A DNA stretch of 64,000 nt, taken from assembly GCA_910577435.1 (NCBI GenBank), contig CAJTLV010000001.1, positions 181,233 through 245,232 on the forward strand. Direction: 5' to 3'. This DNA is from an uncultured Christensenella sp. (GTDB lineage Bacteria; Bacillota; Clostridia; Christensenellales; Pumilibacteraceae). The position numbers and the translations under genes are program-made. Shown piece by piece: positions 61,272 through 64,000 of the stretch. The first letter of the stretch is position 1, and each line of letters starts with the position of its first letter. The notes beneath the pieces are model-generated. The model saw only the letters and a program-made list of their open reading frames with translations. It did no database searches and was not told where the DNA came from.

Positions 61272-61314
61272 AAAAGTAAAAATCGGCAAGGAACTTTCGC
61301 GCTTTGCCGATTTT
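61272..61314 (-). terminator. Terminator of tRNA-Tyr
   Basis: AAAATCGGCAA and TTGCCGATTTT form an 11-bp stem directly after the tRNA; the A-rich left side gives a U-run on the minus strand. Confidence 0.85.
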
Positions 61315-61398
61315 GGTGGACGGGGGTGGATTCGAACCACCGAAAGCGAAGCTGACAGATTTACAGTCTGTTCCCTTTGGCCACTCGGGAACCCGTCC
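61314..61398 (-). tRNA. tRNA-Tyr (anticodon GTA)
   Basis: 85 bases on the minus strand with a long variable arm and CCA encoded. Acceptor GGACGGG/CCCGTCC, anticodon loop CTGTAAA, T-loop TTCGAAT. Confidence 0.97.
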
Positions 61399-61414
61399 GA
61401 ACGATAGCTTATCA

Positions 61415-61443
61415 ATTCTATCATATCGCGCGAATGTTGTCAA
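61415..61443 (-). promoter_or_regulatory. Promoter of tRNA-Tyr
   Basis: Minus strand perfect TTGACA (61438-61443), 17-base spacer ending in TGa, TAGAAT (61415-61420). Confidence 0.85.
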
Positions 61444-61552
61444 CTGTTTTGACAGGGTTGAACAAACAGAATTATATTTAAGTATATGTTTCTAATTCGC
61501 AATGTACAAAATCTACGTAACGCGTTTGTCAAACTAACGTTAACGATACAAT

Positions 61553-63172
61553 CTAAATATCAGGGAATTTACCTTTACGCACAAGAACTGCCGCCATCTC
61601 GTCGTTATATACTACCGTTACGGCGGTGTTGCCCTTCTCTATCATTTCGTTCACGTACAGCTTGGGCAGATCGATGATCTGTTCCTTGCCTCTTGCGTTT
61701 TTGTAAACGCACATAAACTTGTTCTTATTGCCCGATTTATACGTTTTATCCGAGCACACGAGTTTGCCCGCCGCTATCTCGTAATCTGTTTCGAGAATTT
61801 TGCCGTACTGCTTTTTCGCTCGACTTGAAAGCTTCGCAAATCGAATAAGCGGTATACCGAATGCGATAAACAGCATAAAAAGAAACGGCAGTGCGACCAA
61901 CACGTCTTCCCACAGCGGCAAATTGTTCTTTTGAGATACAACCAAGAATATCAAGAGAATTACCGCCGACAACGCCGCCAAAACTATTGACATCGTTTTA
62001 AGGTATCTGCTACTCCGCTTTGATGCGTACAACGGCACGTATTTTGACAAATCGTTAAACCCGCGCGGAACGACGATTTCCTGCGCCGTTTCGTTTGCCG
62101 AGTCATTCACCACTTCGCCGTTTACCGTTTCGCGCTTCAATTCGGTATATTTGCGCAGCACGTAGCAATCGGTATTAGAGTACGCTATGACAAGTTCCTG
62201 CCCCTCATAAAAATAGGGCGCGGCGTTGTCGTATTTGTGAGAAAACCGACCCGTACATTTTTTCAGATCGTTGTCGAAATACGCATACGAAAACGAAATA
62301 TGCACGACAGTGTTATATCTGCGCTCGCTGTTGCCGTGCCGATACTGCGGGTTGCGCACGATATCCGTCGTCGAGGTAATGCCGGTAATCACGGCGTTAG
62401 TCACGGTCATAGAAAGAACTTCTTTTTTGAGCGACTCCCCACGCACTAAGTATACCACAAACATCGACACGCCGACGATCAAGAATATACCGATCACGAT
62501 ATACAACGTAGTAAATACACGTATGTTATATATAAACGTTCCGTCGAGTATATACACAACGGTAAATATAGTCAGAAGCGTCATAAAGAAGCACGCCAAG
62601 CCGAATATCAGCTTTGGCAACATAGACACTTTGCCTTCTACCTTTATCGGCTTGTTCGGATCGAGCGTTATCCTTCGCATCATACCGAGCGTAAAATCGA
62701 CCCTGTCCTTCGATATTATTTGTTTGGCGAGCTGATACTCGTTGATTGCGTCCTCGCCGCCCGAGCCGTTGTCAAACGGTTCATAACCGCACTTACGCAA
62801 AAACGCGTCGGACTCGTCCGTTCTGAGCGCGAAAAGATACGTTAGCTCCTGCTTTACCGCCCTGCGTTCTAAAGCGCGAAGAAGTGCCTTAGCCGACTTA
62901 TCAAACGCCTTACCGTCACGCGCAAACAGCAAGCCGATGTTACCCTCTTTATCCATACTCGCAAGTCCCAAAAGCTCGACGCCCTCTACCGATATTACGG
63001 TGTAGGTCTTTCCGAGCAACTTGTTTAGCTTTTCGACGTCAGGAGAAGAACTTGCGGCAATTCGCGCTATCTCGAAATATGCTTCCGAAGGACAGCAAAC
63101 CATATTCGTCGCCTGCTTTATAAGCGACAGCGCAGCGTCCTTGTATTCCGGTTTATAGCGTACCGTATTCAT
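61553..63172 (-). CDS. Membrane protein with N-terminal GNAT-like domain
   Basis: 539 residues. Residues 1-150 resemble a GNAT acetyltransferase (YKDAALSLIKQATNMVC, LLGLASMDKEGNIGLLFA, a late FLRKCGYEPFD as in the GNAT C-terminal strand), but the acetyl-CoA loop R-x-x-G is replaced by AFDKSAKALL. Two helices lie at about 187-212 and 220-245, a soluble domain with DUF3592-like features at 255-350 (YEGQELVIAYSNTDCYVLR), two more helices near 385-430, and a second similar soluble domain to the end. Function unknown. The -10 box of its promoter lies six bases before the ATG, so a leaderless mRNA is predicted. Confidence 0.75.
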   Translation of the reverse strand: MNTVRYKPEYKDAALSLIKQATNMVCCPSEAYFEIARIAASSSPDVEKLNKLLGKTYTVISVEGVELLGLASMDKEGNIGLLFARDGKAFDKSAKALLRALERRAVKQELTYLFALRTDESDAFLRKCGYEPFDNGSGGEDAINEYQLAKQIISKDRVDFTLGMMRRITLDPNKPIKVEGKVSMLPKLIFGLACFFMTLLTIFTVVYILDGTFIYNIRVFTTLYIVIGIFLIVGVSMFVVYLVRGESLKKEVLSMTVTNAVITGITSTTDIVRNPQYRHGNSERRYNTVVHISFSYAYFDNDLKKCTGRFSHKYDNAAPYFYEGQELVIAYSNTDCYVLRKYTELKRETVNGEVVNDSANETAQEIVVPRGFNDLSKYVPLYASKRSSRYLKTMSIVLAALSAVILLIFLVVSQKNNLPLWEDVLVALPFLFMLFIAFGIPLIRFAKLSSRAKKQYGKILETDYEIAAGKLVCSDKTYKSGNKNKFMCVYKNARGKEQIIDLPKLYVNEMIEKGNTAVTVVYNDEMAAVLVRKGKFPDI

Positions 63173-63178
63173 ATAATC

Positions 63179-63207
63179 AGTATATCAAACATCGTTAGGT
63201 TTTTCAA
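63179..63207 (-). promoter_or_regulatory. Promoter of the GNAT-membrane gene, predicted leaderless
   Basis: Minus strand TTGAAA (63202-63207), 17-base spacer ending in TGa, TATACT (63179-63184); six bases then the ATG. Confidence 0.75.
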
Positions 63208-63301
63208 CAAAAAGACAAACTTTAAGTGAAAAATTAAGCAAACTCTAATATTCGATTTGCGTTATTTTTATTCGGTTTTACATAAAACCGAATAAAAATC
63301 G

Positions 63302-63330
63302 TTGACAAACAAGCGATAATATGCTATCTT
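63302..63330 (+). promoter_or_regulatory. Promoter of the five-tRNA cluster
   Basis: Perfect TTGACA (63302-63307), 17-base spacer ending in TGc, TATCTT (63325-63330), 15 bases before the first tRNA. Confidence 0.8.
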
Positions 63331-63345
63331 ATAAGTCGCACGTAT

Positions 63346-63419
63346 GCGGGTGTAGCTCAATGGTAGAGTTTCGGCCTTCCAAGCCGACCACGTGGGTTCG
63401 ATTCCCATCACCCGCTCCA
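63346..63419 (+). tRNA. tRNA-Gly (anticodon TCC)
   Basis: 74 bases with CCA encoded; acceptor GCGGGTG/CACCCGC, anticodon loop CTTCCAA, T-loop TTCGATT. Confidence 0.97.
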
Positions 63420-63424
63420 GCCGC

Positions 63425-63501
63425 GCGCCCGTAGCTCAGCTGGATAGAGCAGCGCCCTTCTAAGGCGTTGGTCGAAGGTTCAAATCCCTCCGGGCGTGCC
63501 A
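63425..63501 (+). tRNA. tRNA-Arg (anticodon TCT)
   Basis: 77 bases with CCA encoded; acceptor GCGCCCG/CGGGCGT with a G-T first pair, anticodon loop CTTCTAA. Confidence 0.97.
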
Positions 63502-63507
63502 ACATAT

Positions 63508-63585
63508 GGTGGGTATAGCTCAGTTGGTTAGAGCGCTAGATTGTGGCTCTAGAGGCCAAGAGTTCGAATCTCTTTACCCACCCCA
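63508..63585 (+). tRNA. tRNA-His (anticodon GTG)
   Basis: 78 bases counting the extra G at -1 opposite C73, the tRNA-His identity pair; anticodon loop TTGTGGC; CCA encoded. Confidence 0.97.
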
Positions 63586-63589
63586 TTTT

Positions 63590-63664
63590 AGGGGTATCGC
63601 CAAGCGGTAAGGCACGAGACTTTGACTTTCGTACGCGCAGGTTCGAATCCTGCTACCCCTGCCA
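63590..63664 (+). tRNA. tRNA-Gln (anticodon TTG)
   Basis: 75 bases with CCA encoded; acceptor AGGGGTA/TACCCCT. The anticodon stem CGAGA/TTTCG contains a G-T pair around CTTTGAC, so it is weaker than in the neighbouring tRNA-Gln. Confidence 0.93.
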
Positions 63665-63682
63665 ACTTCTCATCACACCCAT

Positions 63683-63758
63683 TGGGGTATCGCCAAGCGG
63701 TAAGGCAACGGACTCTGACTCCGTCATTACGAAAGTTCGAATCTTTCTACCCCAGCCA
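63683..63758 (+). tRNA. tRNA-Gln (anticodon CTG)
   Basis: 76 bases with CCA encoded; acceptor TGGGGTA/TACCCCA, anticodon loop CTCTGAC. Its last 19 bases and the terminator are repeated at 63946-64000. Confidence 0.97.
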
Positions 63759-63794
63759 AAATAAAAAGCGCCTTTACGGCGTTTTTTATTTTGA
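63740..63794 (+). repeat. 55-bp direct repeat, copy 1 (tRNA-Gln 3' end plus terminator)
   Basis: Begins in the T-loop of tRNA-Gln(CTG) and runs through CCA and the terminator. Identical to 63946-64000. Possible attachment site. Confidence 0.85.
63759..63794 (+). terminator. Terminator of the tRNA cluster
   Basis: AAAATAAAAAGCGCC and GGCGTTTTTTATTTT pair around TTTAC; a strong T-rich terminator after the last tRNA. Confidence 0.9.
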
Positions 63795-63927
63795 TGCGGC
63801 TACGGAAGATTCGATGCGCCCGAAGTAAAGTATGTTTATTATTTACATCAAAAAAGCTATGCGCCATTATCTTTCGTATTACCGTTCGGGCGCGTGTTCG
63901 CTAGGCGCTCGGCGGCAGCCGAAGCCC

Positions 63928-63945
63928 GCCCGCGCGTTCGCGGGC
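63928..63945. repeat. GC-rich hairpin next to repeat copy 2
   Basis: GCCCGCG-cgtt-CGCGGGC, a perfect 7-bp stem that ends exactly where the second 55-bp copy begins; a smaller TCGGC-ggca-GCCGA hairpin precedes it. The 63795-63927 stretch otherwise shows no gene. Confidence 0.6.
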
Positions 63946-64000
63946 AATCTTTCTACCCCAGCCAAAATAAAAAGCGCCTTTACGGCGTTTTTTATTTTGA
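63946..64000 (+). repeat. 55-bp direct repeat, copy 2
   Basis: Exact copy of 63740-63794 without the rest of a tRNA upstream; it reaches the last base of the window, so its true length cannot be seen. It would also act as a second terminator. Confidence 0.85.

Overview
The window looks like a chromosomal segment of an anaerobic, uncultured Clostridia-type Firmicute. The indications are a complete Rnf complex (C-D-G-E-A-B order), a maf-mreB-minD-spoIVFB block in the order known from Bacillus and Clostridium, a PdaB/YlxY-like polysaccharide deacetylase, a DegV protein, NADP-type glutamate dehydrogenase, DUF3343 next to a TIGR01977-type cysteine desulfurase, and Shine-Dalgarno sites of AAGGAG/GGAGG type. 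I cannot name a genus. There are no rRNA genes, insertion sequences, prophage or CRISPR arrays.

Layout. 1-735 is the 3' end of groEL. 1.3-10.8 kb, all on the minus strand, is an envelope/division block: Ppx, Maf, MreB, MinD, MinE, a SpoIVFA-position membrane protein, SpoIVFB-like protease, RNase E/G, then a GH63-like glycosidase. mreC, mreD and minC are absent. 11-18 kb holds a large surface protein with a probable beta-propeller, a two-OB-fold SSB-like protein, a deacetylase, DegV and GdhA. 19-24 kb is the rnf operon. 24.5-29 kb has two half-size TSUP permease genes and an 1166-residue anchored surface protein. 29-31 kb is iscS-iscU. 31-41 kb is a long minus-strand housekeeping run: DUF3343 and Nth, then Obg, a NadD-YqeK-RsfS fusion, PAP2, a RibU-TsaE fusion, TsaB, RimI, hydrolase, MurF and FabG. 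42.8-50 kb is a second run: ApbE, NusG-II protein, Gx transporter, aminotransferase, TyrS, YigZ, IlvE, PucR-type regulator. 50-64 kb is more accessory: BirA, a flavin-reductase/PCP-reductase protein, tRNA-Lys, a two-component system with a Na/Pi cotransporter, an XRE/membrane pair, a class III cyclase-like protein divergent from a second Na/Pi cotransporter, a membrane-anchored Ntn hydrolase, a GNAT-membrane fusion and six tRNA genes in all.

How it fits together. Flavin is a recurring theme: RibU imports riboflavin, ApbE attaches FMN covalently to RnfG and RnfD (both carry TGAT sites), and Rnf couples ferredoxin oxidation to an ion gradient. The Obg/RsfS/TsaB/TsaE/RimI genes form a ribosome and tRNA-modification neighbourhood in which two unusual gene fusions occur.

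Most striking observations: the RibU-TsaE fusion; the NadD-YqeK-RsfS fusion; the cyclase-like gene sharing a regulatory region, with two palindromes, with a phosphate transporter; a set of at least six genes whose promoters end 6-7 nt before the start codon (predicted leaderless mRNAs); three 20-bp tandem repeats ahead of the two-component operon; and a 55-bp direct repeat of the tRNA-Gln 3' end plus its terminator reaching the last base of the window.
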